64,000 nucleotides of DNA, taken from contig NZ_OCMZ01000001.1 in NCBI RefSeq assembly GCF_900215485.1, positions 1,674,001 to 1,738,000 of the forward strand, in the 5' to 3' direction. Shown here in pieces: positions 29,932-38,770 of this stretch; the stretch's first letter is position 1, and each line of letters begins with the position of its first letter. Made by a program: the position numbers and the translations under genes. The stretch comes from Nitrosovibrio sp. Nv4. Lineage in GTDB: Bacteria > Pseudomonadota > Gammaproteobacteria > Burkholderiales > Nitrosomonadaceae. The notes below the pieces were generated by a model, which was not told the origin of the DNA, made no database searches, and saw only the letters and a list, made by a program, of their open reading frames with translations.

Positions 29932-30684
29932 TCATTCGCCGGTGCCACAAACTTTGCAGGCGGCGTCTTTATTCAACTTGATGGAGCGCCATTCCATTGA
30001 CAAGCCGTTGAGTAACAGCAATCGGCCATCCAGGGTTTGTCCAATATCGAGCAGGATTTTTAGCGTTTCCGCTGCCTGCACACTACCGATGACACCTGCC
30101 AGGGGCGCAAATACGCCCATCACTGCGCACCGCATATCCTCATTGTCACCCCTCGCCGGAAACAGGCAGTGGTAGCACGGGCTGCGCGCATGGCGCAGAT
30201 CGAATACCGCGACTTGGCCATCAAAACGTACCACGGCCCCTGATACAAGCGGTTTTTTGCTGATCGTACAGACACGATTGATGGCATGGCGAGTGGGGAA
30301 ATTATCGCAAGCGTCGACAACGACATCGGCATCCTCGACCAGTTGCAGCAGCCTCTTCTCATCCATACGCTCGTTCAGCGCAATCACTTTGACTTCCGGA
30401 TTGATTTCGGAAAGCGTCTGTTTGGCGGAATGGGTCTTGGGAGCTCCGATGCGATCAGTGCTATGAACGATTTGCCGCTGAAGATTGGTCAGATCAACCG
30501 TGTCGCTGTCACAGATCGTCAGTGTTCCGACACCGCTGGCAGCAAGGTATAGCGCGACAGGCGAGCCCAATCCGCCCGCGCCAACGATAAGCACATGGGA
30601 TCGGGTTAAGGCTTCTTGCCCCGATATGCCAATCTGCGGCAACAGGATGTGACGGCTGTAGCGCAGCAGCTGGTCATCATTCAT
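29932..30684 (-). CDS. moeB: ThiF/MoeB-family sulfur-carrier adenylyltransferase
   Basis: This 250-aa E1-like enzyme activates the C-terminus of a small sulfur-carrier protein (MoaD or ThiS) with ATP. The nucleotide motif is VLIVGAGGLGSPVALYLAASG, followed by the arginine and glutamine in DLTNLQRQIVHS. The catalytic aspartate region is VVVDACDNFPTRHAIN. Two CxxC pairs (CYHC and CKVC) should bind zinc. Sequence alone does not decide MoeB versus ThiF, and no carrier protein gene is nearby. It is convergent with slmA. Confidence 0.85.
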   Translation of the reverse strand: MNDDQLLRYSRHILLPQIGISGQEALTRSHVLIVGAGGLGSPVALYLAASGVGTLTICDSDTVDLTNLQRQIVHSTDRIGAPKTHSAKQTLSEINPEVKVIALNERMDEKRLLQLVEDADVVVDACDNFPTRHAINRVCTISKKPLVSGAVVRFDGQVAVFDLRHARSPCYHCLFPARGDNEDMRCAVMGVFAPLAGVIGSVQAAETLKILLDIGQTLDGRLLLLNGLSMEWRSIKLNKDAACKVCGTGE

Positions 30685-30983
30685 TATGTCTGAGCAAGTT
30701 CACGATTTTGACGGCAGGGGGAACGGCGGCTTGTGAGGCAGTATGCGGAATACTCGGGGGTATGGAATGATATTGACGGAGATGGAATTCTCATGCCGCG
30801 CAATGCGCCGCATGAGAATTCCATAGTTAAGCTTCTCCGATGGCTTCTAACCCGTCCTGAAATTTTGCCAGAAACCGCTCCTCAACAAACTTGCAAACCT
30901 GCAAACCTGCTTAGAGAGGTATCACACTCTCCCCTCGCAAAAATCCAGATTGCTTTTCGCGTCAAAATAATCACAGATTGAAA
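30685..30983. other. Intergenic gap between ctpA and the MoeB-type gene
   Basis: This 299-bp stretch lies between two - strand genes and has no convincing gene. It contains the strong inverted repeat at 30782-30824 and a short triple TGCAAACC(T) motif near 30892-30909. Confidence 0.6.
30782..30824. repeat. Perfect 14-bp inverted repeat (stem-loop)
   Basis: ATGGAATTCTCATG at 30782-30795 is the exact reverse complement of CATGAGAATTCCAT at 30811-30824, with a 15-nt spacer. The spacer itself can pair further (CGCGC with GCGCC, allowing mismatches). There is no T-run on either side, so it is not a standard terminator. It lies downstream of ctpA on the - strand. Confidence 0.85.
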
Positions 30984-32432
30984 TCAATTCACGATTTTTG
31001 CCGAGTTTGCCGAGTTCTTGGCTGTTGCGCCATCTTTGAAATAGTTCATAGCCTGTGTCAGCAGTAAGTCACCGCTGGAACCAAATTCCGCCGGTGGCTC
31101 CTGTTTCTTGTCTTTGACCTCTCCGTTCTCGGGTTTTTGTATTTTTGCTGCAGGCTTGGGTGCGGCCTTTGCAGCCTCGGTCTCGGATTTGGCTTCTTCC
31201 TTGGCCTCCGGTTTTCCGTTGGATAGATGGCGATCCAGATCAGCTTCGCGCAAACGCTCGGTTTCATCCTTCGCCGCCTCGTCAAGGATATCGGGGGTAA
31301 TCCCTTTGGCCTGGATGGATTGTCCGTTGGGCGTATAGTAACGTGCAGTGGTAAGCTTGATAGCCGTGTTGTTGCCAAGCGGCAGGATGGTTTGGACCGA
31401 TCCTTTCCCGAAAGTCTGAGTGCCCATGACGACGGAACGCTTGTGATCCTGCAAAGCACCCGCGACAATCTCCGAAGCAGAGGCCGAGCCGCCATTTACC
31501 AGGGTAACCATTGGCACAGTCTTGATTTCCCGCGGCAATTGCTTCAGATAATCGTTTCTTTTATCGCGCAGATAGAATTCCGGACTGGCTTTGAGCTTCA
31601 TCTTGGCATCATCGGTACGACCGTCGGTATACACTACCAGCGAATCGGGCGGCAGAAAGGCGGCAGACACCGCGACGGCGCCGTTAAGTAATCCACCGGG
31701 GTCGTTACGCAGGTCCAGCACCAGCCCTTTCATTGGCACGGAACTCTCCTTGAACAATTTGTCGATGGCCTTGATCAGGTTTTCGCCAGTTTGCTCCTGA
31801 AATTGCGTGATACGGATATATCCATAGCCTGGTTCGATCAGCTTCGACTTGACGCTCTGGATTTTGATGACCGCTCGTACAATGGGGAACACCAGCGGCT
31901 TGGTCTCACCCTTGCGCAACACGGTAAGGGTAATAGGGGTATCCGGTTTGCCACGCATGCGCTTGATTGCATCGGTAAGCGAGAGTCCCTTGACCGCAGT
32001 ATCGTCCAGCTTGATGATAAGGTCACCCGGCTTGATGCCTGCGCGGAAGGCTGGCGTATCTTCTATCGGGGAAATGACTTTAACAAACCCATCCTCCATG
32101 CTGACCTCAATACCCAAGCCGCCAAACTCGCCCTGTGTGCCGATTTGCAGTTCCTTGAAGGCATCGGTATCCAGATAGGCTGAATGGGGATCGAGGCCGG
32201 TTAACATGCCGTTGATCGCCTCTGTGATCAGTTTCTTGTCTCCCACCGGCTCGACGTAATCGCTTTTGATACGGCCGAATACCTCGGTAAACGCCCGGAG
32301 CTCTTCGACCGGAAGCGGGTGCGCGACTTCCGGAGTTTCCTTATTGGCGACCGCAGAAAAATTGAGACTGAGCATCACGCCGACGATCGCCCCGGAAACA
32401 ACCAAGCCGAATTGTCGCATCTTGTCACCCAT
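30984..32432 (-). CDS. ctpA: Carboxy-terminal processing peptidase (S41)
   Basis: This 482-aa periplasmic serine protease has an N-terminal signal or anchor (about 5-27: GLVVSGAIVGVMLSLNF). Next come a PDZ domain (GIEVSMEDGFVKVISP and AFRAGIKPGDLIIKLDD, about 95-180) and the S41 core. The catalytic serine is in VNGGSASASEIVAGAL and the catalytic lysine is in TFGKGSVQT. The C-terminal tail of about 90 residues is rich in Lys, Glu, Ala and Pro. I chose the ATG at 32432, which has GGAGA 8 nt upstream; an ATG five codons earlier is possible. envC lies 38 nt upstream, which suggests one operon for envelope remodelling. Confidence 0.94.
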   Translation of the reverse strand: MGDKMRQFGLVVSGAIVGVMLSLNFSAVANKETPEVAHPLPVEELRAFTEVFGRIKSDYVEPVGDKKLITEAINGMLTGLDPHSAYLDTDAFKELQIGTQGEFGGLGIEVSMEDGFVKVISPIEDTPAFRAGIKPGDLIIKLDDTAVKGLSLTDAIKRMRGKPDTPITLTVLRKGETKPLVFPIVRAVIKIQSVKSKLIEPGYGYIRITQFQEQTGENLIKAIDKLFKESSVPMKGLVLDLRNDPGGLLNGAVAVSAAFLPPDSLVVYTDGRTDDAKMKLKASPEFYLRDKRNDYLKQLPREIKTVPMVTLVNGGSASASEIVAGALQDHKRSVVMGTQTFGKGSVQTILPLGNNTAIKLTTARYYTPNGQSIQAKGITPDILDEAAKDETERLREADLDRHLSNGKPEAKEEAKSETEAAKAAPKPAAKIQKPENGEVKDKKQEPPAEFGSSGDLLLTQAMNYFKDGATAKNSANSAKIVN

Positions 32433-32470
32433 TAAACGTTTCTCCATTGATTGTCAAAGTGTTGCATTGC

Positions 32471-33673
32471 TCATTTTATTCTGACCCAGTTCAAAGGGTC
32501 AAACGGTTTACCCTGATGACGCAATTCAAAGTATAAGCCGGAATCCGGATTGCCACCGCTGTTTCCGACCGTCGCAATGGTATCGCCGCTGCGAACAGAA
32601 TCTCCTACCTGCTTATAGATGGTTTCGTTATTGCCGTATAGACTCATGTAACTACCACCATGATCCACAATCATCAGATTACCAAAACCTCTCAGCCAAT
32701 CGGCAAAAACTACGCGACCCCCTGCAATGGCCTTGACGTTCTCACCGGTAGTCGAACGGATGAACAGCCCTTTCCAGGTAATTCCGCCATCAGCACGTGG
32801 ACTGCCAAAGCGGTTCACAAGTTCCCCGCGTACGGGCAAACTCAAGCGGCCTTTCAATGATGAGAATAAACTTCCTTGTGTCGATGCATCCGGTAATCTG
32901 TCATTGCTAAGGGGAGCAGGGCCAGGGCGGGGGGAACGTTTTTTGCGTGCCAGCATTTTGGCGATTTTGTCCACCAGCCGGGCGAGACGATCTTCGTCGC
33001 GCTTGAGTTTGCTGATTTCCCGCCGCTGCTGATCCACCTGCGACGAAATTCGCAGGAGCAGTTTTGCGTGCCCGGTTTTTTGTTGTTCAAGGTGTTTCTT
33101 GTGCCCTGCCTGCTTAGCCTGAATCGCCGCGATTTCAGCTGTTTTTTCACGACTCTGGCTGGCAAGCTCATCAAGCCGTTGAAGATTTATGCGGAGAGCA
33201 TCTATATCTTCCATGCGGGCGCGAGACAGATAACCGTAGTAATGCAGATTACGCGCGATTTCATCGGGGTCTTGCTGATTAAGCAAGAGGCCCAGGTACT
33301 CCTTCTGTCCGCCCCCATCGACATAGCGACGGTAAAGTAATTTGCTTAATCGCGATTGTTGCGCCTCAATGTCTTTGGCGACCTGCCCGGATTGTGCCTT
33401 TAATTGACCGAGCTTGTCATTGGCCTCATCCTGCTCTTGCTTGAGTGCCGCCAATTTTCGATTGGCGGCACTGATGGCCTGTTCCGATTCGCGAAGTGCG
33501 TCCGCCGCTTCCGATTTCGATTCTTCCGTATCTGCCAGTTCTTTCTGTAAGGTTTTGATTCGATCGCGTAATTGTCTCAGTTCTTCCTTATCAACCTTGG
33601 GGGCGTCCTTGGGCGCGGCATAAAGCGTGTGCGACAGGATCAATGCGCAGGCAAGCATCAACTTGCGAATCAT
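32471..33673 (-). CDS. envC: EnvC-like murein hydrolase activator (degenerate LytM)
   Basis: The protein (400 aa from this start) has a signal peptide MIRKLMLACALILSHTLYAA. A long coiled coil (about 30-250) follows, rich in charged heptads. The C-terminal LytM domain (about 290-400) contains WKGLFIRSTTG, GNLMIVDHGGSYMSLYG and GLYFELRHQGKPFDPLNW. The active-site histidines of true M23 peptidases (HxxxD and HxH) are missing, as in E. coli EnvC, which activates AmiA/AmiB instead of cutting itself. A TTG-started form 19 codons longer is possible. It probably acts at the division septum. Confidence 0.9.
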   Translation of the reverse strand: MIRKLMLACALILSHTLYAAPKDAPKVDKEELRQLRDRIKTLQKELADTEESKSEAADALRESEQAISAANRKLAALKQEQDEANDKLGQLKAQSGQVAKDIEAQQSRLSKLLYRRYVDGGGQKEYLGLLLNQQDPDEIARNLHYYGYLSRARMEDIDALRINLQRLDELASQSREKTAEIAAIQAKQAGHKKHLEQQKTGHAKLLLRISSQVDQQRREISKLKRDEDRLARLVDKIAKMLARKKRSPRPGPAPLSNDRLPDASTQGSLFSSLKGRLSLPVRGELVNRFGSPRADGGITWKGLFIRSTTGENVKAIAGGRVVFADWLRGFGNLMIVDHGGSYMSLYGNNETIYKQVGDSVRSGDTIATVGNSGGNPDSGLYFELRHQGKPFDPLNWVRIK

Positions 33674-33860
33674 ATTCAGCCAAAGATTAATACCGGTCAG
33701 GAATGAGATTTTCAAACGTATCTTTACCAAAAGAAATCATACACGCCGAAGCGATATAGATTCACCTTGGGAAAACTGACGAACTACAATGAAGGCTATC
33801 GTACGTAACGTGTGTATCAATAGCAATGGACGAGTGTAAAGCAATGGATGAGCGAAAAAC

Positions 33861-34619
33861 TCATGGCTGAGGTAATATTTTTCCTTGATTTGCGACAACC
33901 CGCATCGCTTGTTCAATCTTTGCCTGGTCACCGAGATAATAGCTTCGGAAAGGTTTCAGGCTGTCGTTGTCAAGCTCATACACAAGCGGAACACCGGTAG
34001 GGATATTGAGCTCCATGACATCCTGCTCTGAAAGATTGTCCAGATACATCACAAGGGCCCGTAGCGAATTGCCATGAGCGGTAATGAGCACACGTTGCCC
34101 GGATTTGACCTGGGGCGCGATGATTTCGTTCCAATAGGGCAGGAACCTTGCCACGGTATCCTCGAGGCATTCGGTCAATGGGATATCGTGACTTGACAGA
34201 TTCCCATAGCGGGGATCGAATCCCGGATAGCGGTCATCCTCCGGCGTTAGCGCGGGCGGACGGGTGTCATAGCTGCGCCGCCAGATAAGGACCTGCTCTT
34301 CACCATACTTGAGTGCTGTCTCAAGCTTGTTCAAGCCTTGCAGTGCGCCATAGTGCCGTTCATTCAACCGCCATGTCAAATTAACCGGGATCCACATCAG
34401 ATCCATTTCATCCTGCACGATCCACAAGGTACGAATAGCCCGCTTCAATACCGAAGTGTAGGCAATATCAAACGTAAACCCGTTTTCGCGCAATAGGCGT
34501 CCGGAATTTTTGGCTTCATCCAGGCCTTTCGGAGTTAAATCCACGTCTGTCCAGCCGGTGAAACGGTTTTCCTTATTCCATGTGCTTTCTCCGTGCCGCA
34601 GGAGAACGAGTTTTATCAT
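33861..34619 (-). CDS. gpmA: 2,3-bisphosphoglycerate-dependent phosphoglycerate mutase
   Basis: GpmA (252 aa) interconverts 3- and 2-phosphoglycerate. The N-terminal [20 protein letters not shown] carries the phosphorylated histidine. The motif [14 protein letters not shown] contains the catalytic glutamate, and [17 protein letters not shown] carries the second histidine. The length and insertions fit the dPGM family. It is transcribed towards envC, separated by about 190 nt. Confidence 0.97.
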   Translation of the reverse strand: MIKLVLLRHGESTWNKENRFTGWTDVDLTPKGLDEAKNSGRLLRENGFTFDIAYTSVLKRAIRTLWIVQDEMDLMWIPVNLTWRLNERHYGALQGLNKLETALKYGEEQVLIWRRSYDTRPPALTPEDDRYPGFDPRYGNLSSHDIPLTECLEDTVARFLPYWNEIIAPQVKSGQRVLITAHGNSLRALVMYLDNLSEQDVMELNIPTGVPLVYELDNDSLKPFRSYYLGDQAKIEQAMRVVANQGKILPQP

Positions 34620-34952
34620 GTTTTTCTTTTATAAAAAGGATGAGATTTTTCGCGAAGCAATTTGAAATATCGTGTATTTTAAAGTATTTTGGATGCGGAT
34701 GCAGCACGGAAAAGTGGAGAAGGGCTGGGCGGGGGCGGCAGTGAAAGTTTCCCCCAAACTCCTATATGCAGTAATAGATTGTTTTAACGTGTTTAATGTC
34801 GCTCGCAAATCCGGTCATCGGATGAGTCCCGCCGTCGGACGGTTGACGAAGGGCTCACGAAGGTTATATTCCCGTCTTCGCCCGGAACGAGAATTCCGCA
34901 ACGTTCCCGTCTCTGATAAAATCCCCGGTTAAGTATATAAAGGAGCGTGTAC
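34620..34952. other. Divergent gap between gpmA and the rhodanese gene
   Basis: This 333-bp gap has no gene. A TTGAAA (34662-34667) followed after 17 nt by TATTTT (34685-34690) could be a sigma-70 promoter for the + strand genes, but it lies 260 nt before the first start. The sequence near 34830-34845 carries short inverted CCGTCGGACGG. AGGAG precedes the start at 34953. Confidence 0.4.
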
Positions 34953-35372
34953 GTGTCATTCCTGCAGAGTAATATTGCCCTGATCATAGCTGCCCTGGCG
35001 AGCGGCGGCATGCTGTTATGGCCGTTGTTGCGCCGCTCCGGTAAGGAGGTGGATACAATGGTCGCGGTTCAACTCATCAATTACAAGGACGCGCTGGTAT
35101 TGGACGTTCGCGAAGCCAGTGAATATGAAGCGGGCCACATCCCCAACTCAAGACATATCCCCGGAGACAAACTCGAACAGCGCCTTCAGGAACTTGAGAA
35201 GTTCAAGGATAAGCCCATTATATTGATACATCGAAGCGGCGTGAGCTCTACCGGCAAAGCCGGCGCGCTCCTGCGCAGTAATGGGTTTGCCCATGTGCGC
35301 ACCCTGGCGGGTGGTATCGATGTATGGCGACAGGCGAATTTACCGATAGTGAAAAACAAAAGAGGGGGTTAA
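34953..35372 (+). CDS. Membrane-anchored rhodanese-like protein, catalytic Cys absent
   Basis: This 139-aa protein has one N-terminal transmembrane helix (about 5-25) and a rhodanese fold (about 35-135): LVLDVREASEYEAGHIPNSR, then IILIHRSGVSSTGKAGALL and LAGGIDVWRQANLPI. The position of the active-site cysteine (CRSG in active enzymes) is His93, so sulfur transfer is unlikely. GTG 34953 has AGGAG 7 nt upstream; a GTG two codons earlier is too close to that site. Its stop is followed directly by grxC. The order matches the yibN-grxC-secB cluster of other proteobacteria. Confidence 0.85.
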   Translation: MSFLQSNIALIIAALASGGMLLWPLLRRSGKEVDTMVAVQLINYKDALVLDVREASEYEAGHIPNSRHIPGDKLEQRLQELEKFKDKPIILIHRSGVSSTGKAGALLRSNGFAHVRTLAGGIDVWRQANLPIVKNKRGG

Positions 35373-35630
35373 ATGACTAGGGTAGTCATGTATTCCACCG
35401 CTTTTTGTCCATATTGCATAATGGCGGAGCGAATGTTGCGTGCCAGGGGAGTGAAGGAAATAGAAAAAATTCGTGTTGACCTGGAACCTGCGCGACGTGA
35501 CGAGATGATAAAAAAAACCGGGCGCCGTACGGTGCCCCAAATCTACATAGGCGAGACCCATGTAGGGGGTTATGACGATCTGGCAAAGCTCGATCGCAGC
35601 AATGGATTGGTAAAGCTCCTGACCACTTGA
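35373..35630 (+). CDS. grxC: Glutaredoxin 3
   Basis: This 85-aa dithiol glutaredoxin reduces protein disulfides using glutathione. It has the thioredoxin fold, with the active site CPYC (residues 11-14, in TAFCPYCIMAERML). The cis-proline region is RRTVPQIYIGETHVGGYDD, which also holds the glutathione-binding TVP. It starts one base after the rhodanese stop, so the two are coupled. Confidence 0.96.
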   Translation: MTRVVMYSTAFCPYCIMAERMLRARGVKEIEKIRVDLEPARRDEMIKKTGRRTVPQIYIGETHVGGYDDLAKLDRSNGLVKLLTT

Positions 35631-35882
35631 TGGCACCGCTTGCGAAGAAGCAGGATACGCTGGTTGGCAGCATCAGTGCGGCGAATACAATACTCGCCCA
35701 TGTTACTTTCCAGGTGCTCTCCGAAACGCCGTTAAATTTATGCCGTTCATGCCTTGTACGACCTGAATACAATGTGCAGCCTGCATAGCGTGCCGGCTGT
35801 TTCGGTTTCGGGATAGTTTTTACCTCTGCGATGCAGATACTTTACGCTGTATTTTTGATTACTCCTTTTCCGGATTACCCTT
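35631..35882. other. Gap between grxC and secB
   Basis: This 252-bp gap has no convincing gene and no clear terminator. GGA lies about 9 nt before the secB start. Confidence 0.4.
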
Positions 35883-36386
35883 ATGGAACCCAATACAAAT
35901 ACAAATAATCAGCAGCAGCAGCCGGTTTTCACCATTGAAAAACTCTATGTCAAAGACCTTTCCCTGGAGATACCCAATGCGCCTGGAATTTTTCTTGAGC
36001 GCGAGACACCAGAGGTAAATATACAATTGCATACCAAAGGTGAACGTATCGACGAAGGCATGTATGAAGTATTGCTGACAATAACCGTCACCGCGAAGGT
36101 CAAGGAGAAAACAATGTTTCTGGTGGAAGTAAAGCAGGCGGGTATTTTTCAGATTCGCCATGTGCCGGAAGCTGACATGGACCCCGTGTTGGGCATTGCG
36201 TGCCCCAATATACTTTTTCCATACTTGCGTGAAGCCGTTTCTGATACTGTGACCCGTGCCGGATTTCATGCTGTCATTTTAAACCCGGTGAATTTCGAAG
36301 CGCTTTACTATCAGGGAAAACAGCAGGCTGAGCAGAAGGCTGCAACACCGGAAAAGGCGGAAGAAACACAAAAAGTGACGCATTAA
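35883..36386 (+). CDS. secB: Protein-export chaperone SecB
   Basis: SecB (167 aa) binds unfolded precursors and delivers them to SecA. The family core is clear: PVFTIEKLYVKDLSLEIPNA, then EVLLTITVTAKV, FLVEVKQAGIF, and LGIACPNILFPYLREAVSD. The C-terminal tail is polar and Lys/Glu-rich. The stop codon overlaps the left end of the inverted-repeat element at 36386-36766, so the element abuts the gene exactly. Confidence 0.96.
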   Translation: MEPNTNTNNQQQQPVFTIEKLYVKDLSLEIPNAPGIFLERETPEVNIQLHTKGERIDEGMYEVLLTITVTAKVKEKTMFLVEVKQAGIFQIRHVPEADMDPVLGIACPNILFPYLREAVSDTVTRAGFHAVILNPVNFEALYYQGKQQAEQKAATPEKAEETQKVTH

Positions 36387-36766
36387 ACCTAAATCCGGCA
36401 GTTGACCGCTCATTTTTCAGTTTAGGGTTATGATCCACAAAAGCTTTTTGTATCACTTGATCTTCATCTTTTGGACGTGTCCGCTACGGGGCGGATTGCA
36501 CGGTTTTTGCGGCACATGGCTGCGTTGCAACTCCTTGGAATGGGGCGCCTCGAAGCGTCGCACGAGGGGCCCCGCAAAGCGGGGATCGGGCAGCGCAGGG
36601 GATGCCGCGACCGCGTTTCATGGCGTCCGCATTCCGCTACGGAGTCGCACCTTCCTGCGGAAGGCACTGCTCCGCCCTGCGCGGTCGCACCATTCCGCGT
36701 CATTGCGCCTTGCCCCGCACCCCAAAAATCGCACACTCCACCCCGTCCAACTACCGGATTTAGGTT
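36386..36766. mobile_element. 381-bp element bounded by 19-bp inverted repeats (MITE-like)
   Basis: AACCTAAATCCGGCAGTTG at 36386-36404 matches, in reverse complement, CAACTACCGGATTTAGGTT at 36748-36766 with one mismatch. The interior is mixed: A/T-rich up to about 36470, then strongly GC-rich with short inverted motifs (GGGGCCCC, CGCAAAGCG). It has no transposase frame, and no target-site duplication is obvious. The sequence sits between secB and the next gene and may move promoters or terminators. It could also be a long structured terminator or a repeat family of the genus. Confidence 0.55.
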
Positions 36767-36770
36767 AAAC

Positions 36771-37256
36771 ATGAAGTTTGTGTGTGCCGCATTGCTGAAA
36801 CGATTGCCGCAGAGCCTGGGCCGCGCAGTGCCGGGAATGGTGGCGTTGATGTTTTCGGCGCATGCCGTCGCGGCGTTCGATTTTTTTTCGATAAACGATA
36901 ACGCTGCAATCATGTATGACGCGCCGTCTCTCAAGGCGGTCAAATTGTACGTCGCGAGCCGCAACCTGCCAGTAGAGGCGGTTGTAAAAGTCGAAGGCTG
37001 GGTCAAGATTCGCGATAGTGAAGGCACTCTTGCCTGGGTGGAAGAAAAAGTCTTGAGCGAACAGCGCTATGTTATTGTTAACGTACCGCTGGCAGAGGCT
37101 TATCACACTGCGAATGTAAATTCCGCGCTTGTATTCAAGGCGCAGCAAAACGTCATCATGGAATTGCTTGAGCCCGCGGTAAATGGCTGGGTCAGGGTAC
37201 GTCACCCCGACGGGCAGCAGGGCTACATCAGGACCAATCAGGTCTGGGGTTCGTGA
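36771..37256 (+). CDS. Exported SH3-domain protein
   Basis: This 161-aa protein has a signal peptide (about 1-36, ending near AHAVAA). Two bacterial SH3-like segments follow: one around VKVEGWVKIRDSEGTLAWVEE and one around PAVNGWVRVRHPDGQQGYIR. Proteins of this type usually bind peptidoglycan or other envelope components. I take ATG 36771; the frame runs open upstream through the GC-rich repeat element, but that extension is not credible. Its stop overlaps the gpsA GTG start (GTGA at 37253). Confidence 0.8.
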   Translation: MKFVCAALLKRLPQSLGRAVPGMVALMFSAHAVAAFDFFSINDNAAIMYDAPSLKAVKLYVASRNLPVEAVVKVEGWVKIRDSEGTLAWVEEKVLSEQRYVIVNVPLAEAYHTANVNSALVFKAQQNVIMELLEPAVNGWVRVRHPDGQQGYIRTNQVWGS

Positions 37257-38254
37257 GAATAACCGTCCTGGGCGCGGGGGCGTGGGGCACGGCGCTGGCC
37301 ATCAGTCTAAGCGTCAACTCCAACGCTTCCCATCAGGTGACTTTATGGTCGCGAAATCCACGTCATATTGCCGAGCTTGCTTCCCAGCGCGTTAACCGGC
37401 GCTATTTTCCCGCTTTCCCTTTGCCTGATTCACTGCGATTGACCTCAGACCTCGGTGCGGCCCTTGAGGTCGCGGAACTTGCTCTGATCGTTGTTCCGGT
37501 TTCCGGGTTACGCGAGACATTGCAGGGGGTTGCCGCCAGCGGAAAAACCGTTCCGGTGGTGTGGGGATGCAAGGGATTCGAGGCACAATCTGCGAGGTTA
37601 CCCCATCAGGTGGCGGAAGAGGAATATGCCGGCGTAGCGCCTTACGGGGTATTGTCAGGTCCCAGTTTTGCCCATGAAGTGGCGCAGGGGCTTCCTACGG
37701 CTCTGACTGTGGCATCTCATGACGAGGAATTTGCGCGAAACGTTGCTGCCCAATTGCACACCCACCGGCTGCGGGTTTATTCGTCCAAGGATGTCGTGGG
37801 CGTAGAAACGGGCGGTGCGGTCAAGAATGTCATATCGATTGCCGCAGGCATTTGTGATGGCATGGAGTTTGGTCACAACGCCCGGGCAGCATTGATTACG
37901 CGAGGTCTGGCGGAAATAACCCGGTTGGGCCTGAAGCTGGGCGGTTGCATGGAAACCTTTATGGGGTTAACCGGAGTGGGAGATCTGATACTCACCTGCA
38001 CCGGAGATCTGTCCCGCAATCGCCGGGTGGGGCTGGCGCTTGCAGCAGGCCATCCGTTACCAGACATACTGCTGGAATTGGGACACACTGCCGAAGGCGT
38101 TCACACGGCGCGGGAAGTGTTGCGGCTTAGTCAGGAACTGAAAGTGGAGATGCCAATTACGAAGGCTGTATGCAGCATACTCGATGATGGCGTGCCGGCA
38201 AGAGTGGCGGTGGAAACGCTGCTCAACCGCGAACCGAAGACAGAAAATTACTGA
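37253..38254 (+). CDS. gpsA: Glycerol-3-phosphate dehydrogenase [NAD(P)+]
   Basis: GpsA (333 aa) reduces dihydroxyacetone phosphate to sn-glycerol-3-phosphate for phospholipid synthesis. The Rossmann motif is VLGAGAWGTALAISL. Other family segments are VLSGPSFAHEVAQGLPTALT, VGVETGGAVKNVISIAAGICDG with the catalytic lysine, and GLTGVGDLILTCTGDLSRNR. The GTG start overlaps the stop of the SH3 gene. A short terminator hairpin follows the stop codon. Confidence 0.97.
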   Translation: MRITVLGAGAWGTALAISLSVNSNASHQVTLWSRNPRHIAELASQRVNRRYFPAFPLPDSLRLTSDLGAALEVAELALIVVPVSGLRETLQGVAASGKTVPVVWGCKGFEAQSARLPHQVAEEEYAGVAPYGVLSGPSFAHEVAQGLPTALTVASHDEEFARNVAAQLHTHRLRVYSSKDVVGVETGGAVKNVISIAAGICDGMEFGHNARAALITRGLAEITRLGLKLGGCMETFMGLTGVGDLILTCTGDLSRNRRVGLALAAGHPLPDILLELGHTAEGVHTAREVLRLSQELKVEMPITKAVCSILDDGVPARVAVETLLNREPKTENY

Positions 38255-38273
38255 ACCGGGAACGGTTTTTTTT
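38254..38273 (+). terminator. Probable intrinsic terminator after gpsA
   Basis: AACCG (38254-38258), loop GGAA and CGGTT (38263-38267) form a 5-bp stem that continues into a run of eight T (38266-38273). It follows the gpsA stop and lies between the convergent genes gpsA and trmL. The stem is short, so efficiency is uncertain. Confidence 0.5.
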
Positions 38274-38279
38274 AAGATT

Positions 38280-38744
38280 CTATATGCCTTTCTCGAATCT
38301 CATTTGCCGCCACGCTTCGTAGACCACGACTGCAACCGTATTGGATAAATTGAGGCTACGGCTATCAGATACCATGGGTACGCGGATTCTGCGTTGTTCC
38401 GGGAAACTGTCCAATATTTCCGCTGGCAATCCGCGGCTTTCCGCCCCGAAAAGAAATGCATCGCCGCTCGCATAGGCAGCCAGATCATAGCGTCGTTTTC
38501 CCTTGGTAGAGACCGCAAAAAGGCGGTGCCCGTGCAGGTGCTCGACGCATTCGGTCCAGCTTGCGTGAACCATCACGCTGGCGAACTCATGGTAATCAAG
38601 TCCGGCGCGAATTAATTGTTTATCTTCCAGGATAAAGCCCAACGGCTTGATGAGATGCAGCTTTGAACCCGTATTGGCACACAGACGGATGATATTACCG
38701 GTGTTGGGCGGGATTTCAGGCTGGTAGAGGATTACATCGAGCAT
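38280..38744 (-). CDS. trmL: tRNA (cytidine(34)-2'-O)-methyltransferase TrmL
   Basis: This 154-aa SPOUT-class enzyme methylates the ribose of the wobble base in tRNA-Leu isoacceptors. Family motifs are LYQPEIPPNTGNIIRLCANT (motif 1), FLFGAESRGLPAEIL (motif 2) and RIRVPMVSDSRSLNLSNTVA (motif 3). These form the trefoil knot that binds SAM. The length fits TrmL (E. coli YibK). It is convergent with gpsA. Confidence 0.95.
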   Translation of the reverse strand: MLDVILYQPEIPPNTGNIIRLCANTGSKLHLIKPLGFILEDKQLIRAGLDYHEFASVMVHASWTECVEHLHGHRLFAVSTKGKRRYDLAAYASGDAFLFGAESRGLPAEILDSFPEQRRIRVPMVSDSRSLNLSNTVAVVVYEAWRQMRFEKGI

Positions 38745-38770
38745 GGCCGGTCTGGATTCTCAAAGCGCTT

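Noticed and set aside
30733-30981. 82-codon + strand frame in the ctpA-moeB gap
   Set aside because: It spans the perfect inverted repeat, has no good ribosome site and no recognisable product.
36471-36770. An upstream extension of the SH3-domain protein through the GC-rich element
   Set aside because: The extension is Arg/Ala-rich repeat sequence, while the ATG at 36771 starts a proper signal peptide.
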